DNA from: Magnetospirillum moscoviense
GTDB lineage: Bacteria; Pseudomonadota; Alphaproteobacteria; Rhodospirillales; Magnetospirillaceae
NCBI RefSeq assembly: GCF_001650635.1
Contig: NZ_LWQU01000185.1
Coordinates: 22,263-86,262 of the forward strand
Direction of reading: 5' to 3'
Length of the DNA: 64,000 bases
Part shown: piece by piece, positions 1 to 8,615 of the stretch
Layout: every line of letters begins with the position of its first letter
How positions within the stretch are numbered: position 1 is the first letter of the stretch
Program-made: the position numbers and the translations under genes
The notes under the pieces: generated by a model
What the model saw: the letters and a program-made list of their open reading frames with translations, nothing else
Database searches by the model: none
What the model was told of the DNA's origin: nothing

Positions 1-648
1 CTTCACCGTATGCAGAGCCCACACATGCAGCACGACCAGGCCCAGGATGACGAAGGGCAGCAGGTAGTGCAGCGAGAAGAAGCGGTTCAGCGTCGGATTA
101 TCGACCGAGAAGCCGCCCCACAGCAGGGTGACGATCGGATCGCCGACGATCGGGAAGGCCGAGAACAGGTTGGTGATGACGGTGGCGCCCCAGAAGGACA
201 TCTGGCCCCACGGCAGCACATAGCCCAGGAAGCCGGTGGCCATCATCGCCAGATAGATCAGGATGCCGATCCACCACAACACTTCGCGCGGCGACTTGTA
301 CGATCCGTAGTACAGGTTCCGGAAAATGTGGATGTAGACCAGGATGAAGAACATCGAGGCGCCGTTCATGTGCAGGTAGCGAATCAGCCACCCGTAATTG
401 ACGTCGCGCATGATGCGCTCGACCGAGTCGAAGGCCAGCGAGGTGTGGGACGAATAGTTCATCACCAGGAAGATGCCGGTCAGCAGCATCACCACCAGCA
501 CGAACCCGGCCAGCGAGCCGAAGTTCCACCAGTAGTTCAGGTTCTTCGGGGTCGGATATTCGACGGCCGAATGCTGCATCATCGAGAAGATGGGAAGCCG
601 CTGCTCCAGCCAGCTCACCACCTTATTATTGGTCTGAAAACCGCTCAT
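1..648 (-). CDS. petB: Cytochrome b of the bc1 complex, 3' end missing
   Basis: This is the membrane subunit of ubiquinol:cytochrome c oxidoreductase, which carries hemes bL and bH and the quinone sites in the inner membrane. The first 216 codons are present and the frame runs off the left edge. The reading frame contains long hydrophobic helices, the paired heme histidines in segments around [12 protein letters not shown] and YIHIFRN, the motif [14 protein letters not shown], and a second histidine pair around SLHYLLPF and VVLHVWALH. The ATG at 648 follows the petA stop by 9 bases with GGA just upstream, so the two genes form the usual fbc/pet operon; cytochrome c1 should lie beyond the window. 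Identification is secure. Confidence 0.95.
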   Translation of the reverse strand, partial: MSGFQTNNKVVSWLEQRLPIFSMMQHSAVEYPTPKNLNYWWNFGSLAGFVLVVMLLTGIFLVMNYSSHTSLAFDSVERIMRDVNYGWLIRYLHMNGASMFFILVYIHIFRNLYYGSYKSPREVLWWIGILIYLAMMATGFLGYVLPWGQMSFWGATVITNLFSAFPIVGDPIVTLLWGGFSVDNPTLNRFFSLHYLLPFVILGLVVLHVWALHTVK

Positions 649-657
649 GGCCGATCC

Positions 658-1215
658 TTAACCGATGCGGATAGTGGTGTCGGACGTAAACTTGTAGTCC
701 GGCACCGGCAGGTTGGCGGGGGCCGGACCCTTGCGGATACGTCCCGAGGTGTCGTAGTGCGAGCCGTGGCACGGGCAGAACCAGCCGCCGAAATCCCCCT
801 TGGGGTCGGCGGGCTTCTGGCCCAGCGGCACGCAGCCCAGATGGGTGCAAACACCGATCAGCACCAGCCATTCCGGCTTCTGCGCACGCGAGGCGTCGGT
901 CGCCTTGTCGCGCAGATCGGCAGCGGAATCGTCCTTGGCGGCCTGGGCGATTTCCTCAGGCTGACGGTGGCGGACGAAGACCGGCTTGCCGCGCCAGACG
1001 ACGGTGATCGCCTGACCGGGTTGGATGGCGGAGATGTCCACGTCGGTGGTGGACAATGCCAGGGTATCGGCGGCCGGGTTCATGCTGTGCACGAACGGCC
1101 ACAGGGCAAGACCGGTGCCGACAGCGCCGACAGCGGAGGTGGCATACAGCAGGAAATCCCGCCTGGTCTGCCCGTCCGCCGACGAGGGCTGGGCATGCGT
1201 CGCCGTATCAGCCAT
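658..1215 (-). CDS. petA: Rieske iron-sulfur subunit of the bc1 complex
   Basis: The product is the ubiquinol-cytochrome c reductase Rieske protein, 185 residues. An N-terminal TRRDFL twin-arginine motif (residues 17-22) precedes a hydrophobic anchor at about 23-43, which fits Tat-dependent export. The Rieske boxes are CTHLGC (123-128) and CPCHGSH (147-153); cluster ligands are C123, H125, C147 and H150, and C128-C149 would form the disulfide. I chose the ATG at 1215 because AAGAGG lies about 8 bases upstream; the open frame extends 16 codons further without a better signal. It is first in the operon with petB and is divergent from trmL across about 100 bases. Confidence 0.96.
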   Translation of the reverse strand: MADTATHAQPSSADGQTRRDFLLYATSAVGAVGTGLALWPFVHSMNPAADTLALSTTDVDISAIQPGQAITVVWRGKPVFVRHRQPEEIAQAAKDDSAADLRDKATDASRAQKPEWLVLIGVCTHLGCVPLGQKPADPKGDFGGWFCPCHGSHYDTSGRIRKGPAPANLPVPDYKFTSDTTIRIG

Positions 1216-1315
1216 TGACTTAAACCTCTTGTTTACCCGCGGAAGCGGCCCTATTAACCACATTGGCGAGCCCCGATCAACAGGGGAGTCATGGTAGTTA
1301 AGCGAAATCTAATTC

Positions 1316-1798
1316 ATGACGGCTTTTTTGCGGCTTGCTCTTTATCAACCGGACATCCCTCAGAACGCGGGAACCCTGCTGCGGCTGGCCGCCTGCATGG
1401 GTTTCCCGCTGGACGTGATCGAGCCGTGCGGCTTCCTGTGGGATGATAAACGCATGCGCCGCGCCGGCATGGATTACGTCGCCCATGCCCAGGTTCGCCG
1501 CCATGCCTCGTGGGCCAGTTTCCGCCAGGTCCAGGCAGGCGAGAATCATCGACTGATACTCTTGACCACCCGGGGGGACCAACGCCTGGACGGCTTTTCG
1601 TTCCGCCCGGGCGATGTCATCATGGTCGGACGCGAAAGTGCCGGTGTGCCCGACGAGGTGGCGGCCCAGGCCGATGTCTCGCTCGTCATCCCGATGCGGC
1701 CCGAGGTGCGCTCGCTGAATGTGGCGCTGGCGGCGACCTTGGCGGTGGGCGAGGCGCTTCGCCAATTAGGGGGCTTCCCCGGAAAGGATGGCTTGTGA
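1316..1798 (+). CDS. trmL: tRNA (cytidine/uridine-34-2'-O)-methyltransferase
   Basis: This is a 160-residue SPOUT-superfamily RNA methyltransferase. By family knowledge TrmL methylates the ribose of the wobble nucleotide of leucine tRNAs using S-adenosylmethionine. The visible motifs are NAGTLLRLAACMG near residue 17, VGRESAGVPDEV near 104 and IPMRPEVRSLNVALA near 124, which together form the trefoil-knot SAM site. Length matches the family (about 155-160). No strong ribosome-binding site precedes the ATG, but the family N-terminus begins here. The stop overlaps the GTG start of the next methyltransferase gene (GTGA), so the two are translationally coupled. Confidence 0.92.
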   Translation: MTAFLRLALYQPDIPQNAGTLLRLAACMGFPLDVIEPCGFLWDDKRMRRAGMDYVAHAQVRRHASWASFRQVQAGENHRLILLTTRGDQRLDGFSFRPGDVIMVGRESAGVPDEVAAQADVSLVIPMRPEVRSLNVALAATLAVGEALRQLGGFPGKDGL

Positions 1799-2499
1799 CG
1801 ACCGACGATTCCAAGCGGATGTTTGCCGCCGAAAGGGCCCAGGCCTACGACCACCGGGTGCGTGAGGCCATTCCCGGCTATGACGCCCTGCATCAGCTGT
1901 CGTGCATGGTGTTCGCCGAGATGACCGGCGGTCACGGTCGCGCCCTGGTGGTCGGCGCCGGCACCGGCGTCGAATGCATCGCCCTGGCGATGGCCTGCCC
2001 CGGCCTTGCCCTGGTCGGGCTGGACCCGGCCCAGGAAATGTTGGCGGTGGCCGAGCGCAAGGTGGCCGAGGCCGGCCTGGCCGGCCGTGTCCGCCTGTAT
2101 CCATCGACGGTGGCCGAATTGCCGACCTTCGAGCCGTTCGACGCCGCGACCTTGTTATTGGTTCTGCATTTCCTGGCCGACGACGGCGCCAAGCTGGCGC
2201 TGCTGACCGACATCGCCAAGCACCTGAAGCCCGGCGCGCCGCTGATCCTGGCCGATCTGTTCGGCCCGGCCTGGGACGAAGACTGGCAGGCCCAGTTGCG
2301 CACCTTCTGGCGCCATCTGCAGCGCGCCGCCGGCATCGACGAGGAGGCCATCCAAAAGGGTTTCCGCCACGTCGACCGCGACATCCACCCGGTCACCGAG
2401 GCGAGGTTGGCCGAACTGCTGGAGCAGGCCGGCTTCACCCCGCCGCAGCCTTATTTTCGCGCCTTGTGCTTCGGCGGCTGGGTGACGCGGCGGGCTTAG
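1795..2499 (+). CDS. Class I SAM-dependent methyltransferase
   Basis: The product has 234 residues and a class I methyltransferase fold. Motif I is ALVVGAGTGVE at residues 50-60, an acidic residue ends strand 2 (LVGLDPAQEM), and a post-I region LLVLHFLADDG follows. The substrate cannot be told from the sequence; the closest general pattern is a small-molecule methyltransferase of the Methyltransf_25 kind. I chose the GTG at 1795, which overlaps the trmL stop as GTGA; an internal ATG at 1819 is an alternative. The last bases overlap the stop of the convergent lipoprotein gene by 4 bases. Confidence 0.8.
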   Translation: MTTDDSKRMFAAERAQAYDHRVREAIPGYDALHQLSCMVFAEMTGGHGRALVVGAGTGVECIALAMACPGLALVGLDPAQEMLAVAERKVAEAGLAGRVRLYPSTVAELPTFEPFDAATLLLVLHFLADDGAKLALLTDIAKHLKPGAPLILADLFGPAWDEDWQAQLRTFWRHLQRAAGIDEEAIQKGFRHVDRDIHPVTEARLAELLEQAGFTPPQPYFRALCFGGWVTRRA

Positions 2500-3440
2500 G
2501 GCAGGGGCGTCAGTCCCAGCTTGGCGGCAAGCTTGTCGTGCGCCTCGCGGAAGGCCGTTTCCGGGCCGGCACACAGATTGGTGGCATCGATCTTTAATTG
2601 GGTGGCCATGGTGGAATGGGCGACCCGGCTGTCGATATGGTGCTGCTGGCAGCTCTCCTGCAGCAGCGAGAATTCGCTCAGCAGCCATTTGGCGTTGGGT
2701 TGCAGGCGCCGCATCTGCGGCCCCAGAACCGTGTCGTTGCCGATGGCGGCGATCAGCTCGCGCAGGGCGCCAAGGTCCGAGCCCAGCGGTGAATAGGCCG
2801 CCTTCAGCTTGTCATAGGGATTGTCTGTCGGCAGTGCCCCGGTGGGCTGGAAGTCGGTGGTCAGCACCGCGGCCTGCAGATCGATCCCGTCGCGATAGCC
2901 GGCCGCCAGCCGGCGGCCCGAGCGCGAAAGGTCGGCCACGATGTTCCACAATTGCACCAAGGCGCCGATATAGTTCTGCTCGCCCACCGAAGACAGCAGC
3001 TTCGAGCCGTCGATGTTGGGCATGCCGGTGACCGCCAGGCTCATCAGCGGGCTGACCGCTTCGATCATCGCCTGGTCGAACGAGGCGACGAAACGGCCGG
3101 GGATGACGCAGCCGCCGGTGGCCGGCGGCGGACAATCGGCCGAGCGGGCATAGGCATAGGCGACGCCAAGCGGCCGGGCGGCGGCCATGATCTGCGCATA
3201 GATGGCCATCACCTCGTCGTCGGACTTGTGATGGCGCTGGATGGCCAGATTGCCCAGCACCGACAAGGCGACGGTGCCGCGAAGGGCGCGCATTTGTTTC
3301 GAATCGGCGCGGAACACCGAATCGGCCGCTTCGTCGGCCAGGCCGCCTTGGCCGTTGAATGTCGCCGCGCAACCGGACAGGGCGGTGGACAGAAAAGTCG
3401 CCGCCGCCAAGGCGCGGATGGATTTTGCGATGCGGATCAT
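2496..3440 (-). CDS. Putative lipoprotein of unknown function
   Basis: The product has 314 residues and I do not recognise a family. A charged N-terminus and hydrophobic stretch end in the lipobox LSGC with Cys24, so it should be exported, lipidated and attached to a membrane. The mature part is mainly alpha-helical by composition and contains several cysteines (for example CPPPATGGC around residues 103-111) that could form disulfides in the periplasm. It stands alone on the minus strand between a convergent methyltransferase gene and the M16 peptidase operon, so context gives no functional hint. Confidence 0.75.
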   Translation of the reverse strand: MIRIAKSIRALAAATFLSTALSGCAATFNGQGGLADEAADSVFRADSKQMRALRGTVALSVLGNLAIQRHHKSDDEVMAIYAQIMAAARPLGVAYAYARSADCPPPATGGCVIPGRFVASFDQAMIEAVSPLMSLAVTGMPNIDGSKLLSSVGEQNYIGALVQLWNIVADLSRSGRRLAAGYRDGIDLQAAVLTTDFQPTGALPTDNPYDKLKAAYSPLGSDLGALRELIAAIGNDTVLGPQMRRLQPNAKWLLSEFSLLQESCQQHHIDSRVAHSTMATQLKIDATNLCAGPETAFREAHDKLAAKLGLTPLP

Positions 3441-3528
3441 GCGAGCCCCTCCCCATTATGACACCCGTCATTGGGGAAAAATGCTCTCACGAAACCCAAT
3501 AAGAGTCTATGCCCAAGGTCTATGCAGC

Positions 3529-4788
3529 TTAAAGCTTCAGCCTCTGGGCCATCTTCTCGTAGCTTTCCAATTGCCCCAGCGGTCCGATGGCGGCGATGGT
3601 CGGCGTGGTGGCGAACAGGCGCTTGGCGACGCGGATGATGTCGGTCGATTCCACCGCCTCGACCTTTTCCACCACCTCGGCGGTCGGGATCGGGCGGCCA
3701 TAGACCAGCAACTGACGGGCCACCTGTTCGCAGCGCGACGAGGTACTTTCCAGGCTCATCAGGATCGAGGCCTTCAACTGGGCGCGGGCGCGCTGCAATT
3801 CGTCGCCCGACACGCCGGCGCAGATCTTGACCACTTCGTCGCACAGGACCGGCACCAGCTCGGCCACTTCGTCCTCGCCGGTGCCGGCATAGATGCCGAA
3901 CAGGCCGCCATCGGCATAGGACGAGGCGAAGGAATAGATGGAATAGACCAGGCCGCGCTTTTCGCGGATTTCCTGGAACAGCCGGCTGGACATGCCGCCG
4001 CCCAGCAGGATCGACAGCACCGAGGCGGGGTAATAATCCGCGTCGTCATAGGACACGCCGTCGAAGCCGACCACCAGATTGACCTGCTCGATGTCGCGTT
4101 CCTCGCGATAATCGCCGCCGACATAGCGGGCGGCGACCTGTTCGGGCTCGGCCGTGGTGGCGAGGTTGGCAAAGGCCTTGTCGGCGGCCTCGACCAGTTG
4201 GTCGTGATCGATGCGCCCGGCGGCGGCCAGCACCATGCGCGGCGCCGAGTAATGACGCTGCAAATAGGATTGGACGGTGTCGCGGGTCATGGCGCGCACC
4301 AGACCCTCGGTGCCCAGCACCGGGCGGCCCAGCGGCTGATCGGGATAGGCGATCGCCTGGAAATGGTCGAAGATGATGTCGTCGGGGGTGTCGATGGCCT
4401 GGCTGATTTCCTGCACCACCACGGTCTGTTCGCGCGCCAGTTCCTCGGCATCGACGGTCGAGTGCTGCAAGATGTCGGCGACGATGTCCAAGGCCAGCGC
4501 GGTGTCTTCCTTCAGAACCTTGGCGTAATAGGCGGTATGGTCGCGGGCGGTATAGGCGTTCAGATGGCCGCCGACGGCGTCCATCTCCTCGGCGATGGCC
4601 CGGGCCGAGCGGCGCTCGGTGCCCTTGAAGGCCATGTGCTCGAGAAGGTGCGAGATGCCGTTGACCTCGGGCTCTTCGTGGCGGGTGCCGGCATCGACCC
4701 ACACCCCCAGCGAGGCGCTTTCCACCGTCGACATCGGGTCCGAAACGACCCGAAGGCCCGACGGCAGGCGGGTTTCGCGAATGGTCAT
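3529..4788 (-). CDS. M16-family zinc peptidase (mitochondrial processing peptidase-like)
   Basis: The product has 419 residues and is a pitrilysin/M16B metallopeptidase, related to the beta subunit of mitochondrial processing peptidase and to bacterial PqqL/YmxG-type enzymes. The inverted zinc motif HLLEH is at residues 47-51, followed by AFKGT, and the C-terminal half holds the typical glycine-rich loop LLGGGMSSRLFQEIREKRGL. The length fits a single-chain M16B enzyme. The ATG at 4788 overlaps the thrC stop as ATGA, so it is the second gene of a thrC operon. A conserved thrC-M16 pair is common in alphaproteobacteria, but the substrate of the peptidase is not known from sequence. Confidence 0.9.
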   Translation of the reverse strand: MTIRETRLPSGLRVVSDPMSTVESASLGVWVDAGTRHEEPEVNGISHLLEHMAFKGTERRSARAIAEEMDAVGGHLNAYTARDHTAYYAKVLKEDTALALDIVADILQHSTVDAEELAREQTVVVQEISQAIDTPDDIIFDHFQAIAYPDQPLGRPVLGTEGLVRAMTRDTVQSYLQRHYSAPRMVLAAAGRIDHDQLVEAADKAFANLATTAEPEQVAARYVGGDYREERDIEQVNLVVGFDGVSYDDADYYPASVLSILLGGGMSSRLFQEIREKRGLVYSIYSFASSYADGGLFGIYAGTGEDEVAELVPVLCDEVVKICAGVSGDELQRARAQLKASILMSLESTSSRCEQVARQLLVYGRPIPTAEVVEKVEAVESTDIIRVAKRLFATTPTIAAIGPLGQLESYEKMAQRLKL

Positions 4789-6188
4789 GAGGTCTTCCGG
4801 TTGGCGAAGGCGCGCACGGCCTCGCGGATGGCGCCGACATCGGCGGCGATGGTCTCGTAACGCTCGGGCCGCTCGAACAAATCGGCCAGATGCGGCGGCA
4901 GCGGCGGATGGATGCCGGTCGCCTTGGTCACCGCGTCGGGGAACTTGGCCGGATGCGCCGTCGCCAGCGCCACCATCGGGCTGGTGGCGGCCAGCTTGGC
5001 CTTCAGACCGGCACCGGCGCCGATGGCCGAATGGGGGTCCAGGATTTCGCCGGTGGAATGATAAAGGCTCTTCATCAGGGCCAGGGTCTGGTCGTCGTCG
5101 AAGCGGTGGCCCTCGAACAGGGTCCGCATCATGGCCCACGCCCCTTGCGGCATGGCCACCGCGCCGTGGGCGCGGAAATCGTTCATCAGCTTTTCGACGG
5201 CAGGACCGTCGCCGCCCAGGCTGTCGAACATCAGGCGCTCGAAATTCGACGACACCTGGATGTCCATGCTGGGCGACAGGGTCGGCACCACGCCGTCGGC
5301 CTTCATCACGCCGCCTTCGAAGAAGCGGGTCAGGATGTCGTTACGGTTCGAGCCGACCACCAGCTTGTCGATGGGCAGCCCCATCTTCTTGGCGACGTAG
5401 CCGGCGAAGACATTGCCGAAATTGCCGGTCGGCACCGAGAACGACACAGTCACGTCGGGCGCGCCCAGCGCCACGGCAGCGGCGAAGTAATAGGCCACCT
5501 GGGCCATGACCCGGGCCCAGTTGATGGAATTGACCGCGCTTAGGCGCAGTTCGTCGCGGAAGGCCAGATCGTTGAACAGCGCCTTGACGATGTCCTGGCA
5601 GTCGTCGAACGTGCCTTCCACCGCCAGGTTGCGGACATTGTCCGACAGGATGGTGGTCATCTGGCGGCGCTGCACGTCGGATGTGCGGCCCTTGGGGTGC
5701 AAGATCAGGATATCGACCGCCTTGCGGTCGCGGCAGGCCTCGATGGCGGCCGAGCCGGTGTCGCCCGAGGTGGCGCCGACGATCATCACCCGCTCGCCCC
5801 GCGCGGTCAGCACATGGTCGAACAGGCGGCCGACCAGCTGCAGGGCGTAATCCTTGAAGGCCAGCGTCGGGCCGTGGAACAGCTCGCACACCCACTGGTT
5901 ATGGCCGATCTGCTTCAGGGGGGCGATGGCCGGATGGGTGAAGCCGGCATAAGCGTCCTTGACCAGGCCGGGCAGCGCGGCTTCGCACACCGAGCCGGCG
6001 ACGAAGGGCGCCATCACCCGGGCGGCCAACTGATCATAGGGCAGGCCGCGCAGCGCGCGGATGTCGGCGGCGGAGAAAGTCGGCCAGCTTTGCGGCACGT
6101 AAAGGCCGCCATCGCGGGCCAGACCGGCCAACAAGACATCGTCGAAACCGAGAATTGGGGCTTGACCCCTGGTGCTGACGTACTTCAC
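4785..6188 (-). CDS. thrC: Threonine synthase
   Basis: The product has 467 residues and converts O-phospho-L-homoserine to L-threonine with pyridoxal phosphate in the cytosol. The PLP lysine is K112 in GPTLAFKDYALQLVGR, and the family signature SGDTGSAAIEA, which binds the cofactor phosphate, follows about 40 residues later. The N-terminal MKYVSTRG is the canonical start of the long (fungal/gram-negative type) threonine synthases, supporting the ATG at 6188. It lies upstream of, and overlaps by 4 bases, the M16 peptidase gene. Confidence 0.96.
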   Translation of the reverse strand: MKYVSTRGQAPILGFDDVLLAGLARDGGLYVPQSWPTFSAADIRALRGLPYDQLAARVMAPFVAGSVCEAALPGLVKDAYAGFTHPAIAPLKQIGHNQWVCELFHGPTLAFKDYALQLVGRLFDHVLTARGERVMIVGATSGDTGSAAIEACRDRKAVDILILHPKGRTSDVQRRQMTTILSDNVRNLAVEGTFDDCQDIVKALFNDLAFRDELRLSAVNSINWARVMAQVAYYFAAAVALGAPDVTVSFSVPTGNFGNVFAGYVAKKMGLPIDKLVVGSNRNDILTRFFEGGVMKADGVVPTLSPSMDIQVSSNFERLMFDSLGGDGPAVEKLMNDFRAHGAVAMPQGAWAMMRTLFEGHRFDDDQTLALMKSLYHSTGEILDPHSAIGAGAGLKAKLAATSPMVALATAHPAKFPDAVTKATGIHPPLPPHLADLFERPERYETIAADVGAIREAVRAFANRKTS

Positions 6189-6262
6189 TCGTGCCTCAAG
6201 CGTGGAAAACGCGGTCGGCTACACTAGCGGGATGGGGCGCGGTCAGCAAGCGTCGGCGCCCA

Positions 6263-6466
6263 TCAGGCCAGGCCGGGGCTGGACCTGACCAGATCCAGGT
6301 CGGCGGACAGCTCGAAATCGATGGCGACCTCGGTCTGGTCGAAGCGGGTCCCATGGCTGAAATGCCAGTCGCCGGCCAGCGGCAAAGCGTTCAGATAGGT
6401 GGTCAGGCGGTTAAGCCCCTCCAGCCCGCGGCTGATGGGAAAGGTCATTACGGAATGGGCGATCAT
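6263..6466 (-). CDS. Small conserved-looking protein of unknown function
   Basis: This encodes 67 residues starting MIAHSVMTFP. Third codon positions are almost all G or C, as in neighbouring real genes, which argues that it is translated. The ATG at 6466 has AAGGA about 8 bases upstream and is preferred over an ATG 14 codons earlier. There are no cysteines or transmembrane segments; the C-terminal half is acidic with alternating hydrophobics (EVAIDFELSADLDLV). It sits between thrC and the rplM promoter region. I do not recognise a family. Confidence 0.5.
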   Translation of the reverse strand: MIAHSVMTFPISRGLEGLNRLTTYLNALPLAGDWHFSHGTRFDQTEVAIDFELSADLDLVRSSPGLA

Positions 6467-6629
6467 GGCGAAATCCTTCACCGGAAGGGCCGGGGTTCGC
6501 CTGAACATCGGCCCCCATCACTATGCGCCCTTGCCGGCGGCTGGGATATGAACAATGACGCATGGCTGCAAGCGGCGGAAATCCGCAGGCCGCAAACGAG
6601 GTATCATAATACCGTTGTAATAACGCATT

Positions 6630-6650
6630 GATTTTAAACGATTTAAAATC
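6630..6650. promoter_or_regulatory. Palindrome just upstream of the rplM promoter
   Basis: A perfect inverted repeat with 9-bp arms (GATTTTAAA / TTTAAAATC) separated by 3 bases ends two bases before the -35 box of the putative rplM promoter. The surrounding 60 bases are the most AT-rich of this region. It could be an operator, an UP-type element or a promoter-proximal bent sequence; no bound factor can be named. Confidence 0.4.
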
Positions 6651-6652
6651 TA

Positions 6653-6680
6653 TTGACTGTGGCGGCTGGCGTGGCATACT
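6653..6680 (+). promoter_or_regulatory. Putative sigma-70 type promoter of rplM-rpsI
   Basis: A -35-like TTGACT (6653-6658) and a -10-like CATACT (6675-6680) are separated by 16 bases and sit about 60 bases upstream of the rplM start. The match to TTGACA is strong and to TATAAT moderate. The 232-base stretch 6509-6740 holds this promoter, the palindrome in front of it and no gene. Confidence 0.55.
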
Positions 6681-6740
6681 CCGCGCCCTTGGAAGGCCGG
6701 GGTTCGCCTGGCTTTCGTAACTGGTTTTGCCGTGGGTGCC

Positions 6741-7199
6741 ATGAAGACCTATAACGCCAAACCGTCCGAAGTGCAGAAGAAGTGGGTCATCATCGACGCG
6801 GACGGCGTCGTGTTGGGCCGCCTCGCGACCGTCATCTCGATGCGTCTGCGCGGCAAGCACCTGACGACCTACACCCCCCATGTCGACATGGGTGACAACA
6901 TCATCGTCATCAACGCCGAAAAGGTGAAGTTGACCGGCAACAAGCTGGCCGACAAGACCTTCTACTGGCACACCGGTCATCCGGGCGGCATCAAGGGCCG
7001 TACCGTCGGCCAGCTGCTAGGCGGTCGTTTCCCCGAGCGCGTGATCGAAAAAGCGGTCGAGCGCATGATCACCCGTGGTCCGCTGGGACGTCAGCAGATG
7101 AAGAATCTGCGCGTCTATGCCGGCGCTGCCCATCCGCACGAGGCTCAGCAGCCGGAAGTGCTGGATGTCGCCGCGTTGAACCCGAAGAACAAGAGGTAG
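6741..7199 (+). CDS. rplM: 50S ribosomal protein L13
   Basis: The product has 152 residues and is an early-assembly protein of the large ribosomal subunit that binds 23S rRNA. The family pattern is intact: MKTYNAKP at the start, [15 protein letters not shown] near residue 19, and the signature of the C-terminal half from VKLTGNK through [16 protein letters not shown] chose the ATG at 6741 because L13 proteins begin MKT; an in-frame GTG three codons earlier is not needed. rpsI follows after 6 bases, the standard L13-S9 operon. Confidence 0.97.
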   Translation: MKTYNAKPSEVQKKWVIIDADGVVLGRLATVISMRLRGKHLTTYTPHVDMGDNIIVINAEKVKLTGNKLADKTFYWHTGHPGGIKGRTVGQLLGGRFPERVIEKAVERMITRGPLGRQQMKNLRVYAGAAHPHEAQQPEVLDVAALNPKNKR

Positions 7200-7205
7200 T
7201 CCCTC

Positions 7206-7676
7206 ATGGCCGATCTCTCCAGCCTGGCCGATCTCAAGGCCGCCGCTCCTGTCCAGACCGCTCCGGTCCATGAGCGTAAGGTCGACGCCCAGGGCCGCGC
7301 CTATGCGACCGGCAAGCGCAAGAACGCCGTCGCCCGCGTGTGGGTCAAGCCCGGTTCGGGCAAGATCATCGTCAACGGTCGCGACGTCACCGTCTATTTC
7401 GCCCGTCCGGTTCTGCGGATGCTGATCAATCAGCCCTTCCAGACCGCCCGTTGCGAAGAGCAGTTCGACGTCATGTGCACCGTGACCGGTGGTGGCCTGT
7501 CGGGCCAGGCCGGCGCGCTGCGTCACGGCATCAGCCGCGCCCTGACCTTCTTCGACCCGAGCATGCGCTCGCCTTTGAAGGCCGGCGGCTTCCTGACCCG
7601 CGACCCCCGCGTCGTCGAGCGCAAGAAGTACGGCAAGCACAAGGCTCGCCGTTCCACCCAGTTCTCGAAGCGCTAA
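7206..7676 (+). CDS. rpsI: 30S ribosomal protein S9
   Basis: The product has 156 residues and is a small-subunit protein whose basic C-terminal tail reaches the P-site tRNA. The core [19 protein letters not shown] and [19 protein letters not shown] segments and the terminal QFSKR are diagnostic. The N-terminal extension of about 30 residues, rich in Ala, Leu and Val, is typical of alphaproteobacterial S9. AAGAGG lies about 9 bases before the ATG. It is co-transcribed with rplM and ends at a strong intrinsic terminator. Confidence 0.97.
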   Translation: MADLSSLADLKAAAPVQTAPVHERKVDAQGRAYATGKRKNAVARVWVKPGSGKIIVNGRDVTVYFARPVLRMLINQPFQTARCEEQFDVMCTVTGGGLSGQAGALRHGISRALTFFDPSMRSPLKAGGFLTRDPRVVERKKYGKHKARRSTQFSKR

Positions 7677-7700
7677 TCCGCTTCGATTATCGGGACGAAA

Positions 7701-7728
7701 GGGCCGCCGGTTTCCGGCGGCCCTTTTT
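7701..7728 (+). terminator. Rho-independent terminator of rplM-rpsI
   Basis: A perfect 10-bp GC-rich stem (GGGCCGCCGG / CCGGCGGCCC) with a 3-base loop is followed at once by five T residues, 24 bases after the rpsI stop. Confidence 0.9.
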
Positions 7729-7771
7729 CTTTTGCTTGTCCCCGACTCCCGCTTAGGGCTAAATAGCGGCC

Positions 7772-8599
7772 ATGAATCCAAGTGCCGCCACTAAATCCAC
7801 GCCCCTGAATGCGCCCCGCGACATGGCGGCGCATTTCATGGAATGCGGCGCGCTGGATACCAACCTGACCTTGGCCCCCGGTGCCCGCCTGGTCATCACC
7901 GACGATCTGTTGAACGGCACGGTGGGCGATCTGGCGGCTTTGTCGATGGCCGCCATCGTCGGGCGCGACGCCATGGTGGCCAAGGCGGCGGTGTTGCCGC
8001 TGGGGATCGCCGCCAGCAAGCTGGGTGTCGCCGACCGGGCCCGCTATGAACGGCTGTTCGCCCTGATCGAGGAAACCGCCTTCGATTCCGGCGTGCGCGA
8101 GTCGGCCGAGGCGATGATCCATTCGCGCTTCCGCGAAAATCAGATCAAGGAACTGGCCGCCGAGATCGGCGGTACCGTCGGTCCAGCCCGCCAGCGCTAT
8201 CGTTCCTTCCTGGAAGTGGTCAAGCTGCTGGCCGAGAAGAAGATTTCCGAGGCCTTGTTCCTGGACGAGTTCCTGGAATTCACCCGCGCCGTCGCCGGCA
8301 AGCTGGATTTCGGCATCTATGCCCTGTGTGTCGATCGCCTGTTCGTGTCGAGCCAGGTGCCGATCATGGTCAAGGCGTCCTTGTGCAAGGAAGTGTGCAA
8401 ATACCCGCCGCTGGTGCGCAAGGAACTGATCACCAACCTGTTGTCCTCGCCCAAGGCCGATCGCGAGTTGGTCGATTACGCCCGCCAGGAGGTGGCCAAG
8501 GTCCTGACCCACGACCAATTGACCGAGATCGTGCTGTTCACCACCCTCAAGCTGGCCTGGGCGGCGCAACGCGAACGCCCGCAAAAGGCCCGCGCCTGA
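7772..8599 (+). CDS. Conserved-looking helical protein of unknown function
   Basis: The product has 275 residues, is soluble and predicted almost entirely alpha-helical, with no signal peptide or membrane segment. I do not recognise a domain, although its repeated helical pairs and many Leu/Ala positions recall the alpha-helical repeat proteins of unknown function (DUF2336-like) found in this class. It contains cysteines in CVDRLF and CKEVCKYPP. It sits after the rpsI terminator and 16 bases before the quinone oxidoreductase gene, with which it may be co-transcribed. Confidence 0.7.
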   Translation: MNPSAATKSTPLNAPRDMAAHFMECGALDTNLTLAPGARLVITDDLLNGTVGDLAALSMAAIVGRDAMVAKAAVLPLGIAASKLGVADRARYERLFALIEETAFDSGVRESAEAMIHSRFRENQIKELAAEIGGTVGPARQRYRSFLEVVKLLAEKKISEALFLDEFLEFTRAVAGKLDFGIYALCVDRLFVSSQVPIMVKASLCKEVCKYPPLVRKELITNLLSSPKADRELVDYARQEVAKVLTHDQLTEIVLFTTLKLAWAAQRERPQKARA

Positions 8600-8615
8600 C
8601 CATCAAGGAAACGTG

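Noticed and set aside
10..1218. A 402-codon plus-strand frame covering petB and petA
   Set aside because: The opposite strand encodes clear cytochrome b and Rieske proteins; the frame is low-complexity shadow coding.
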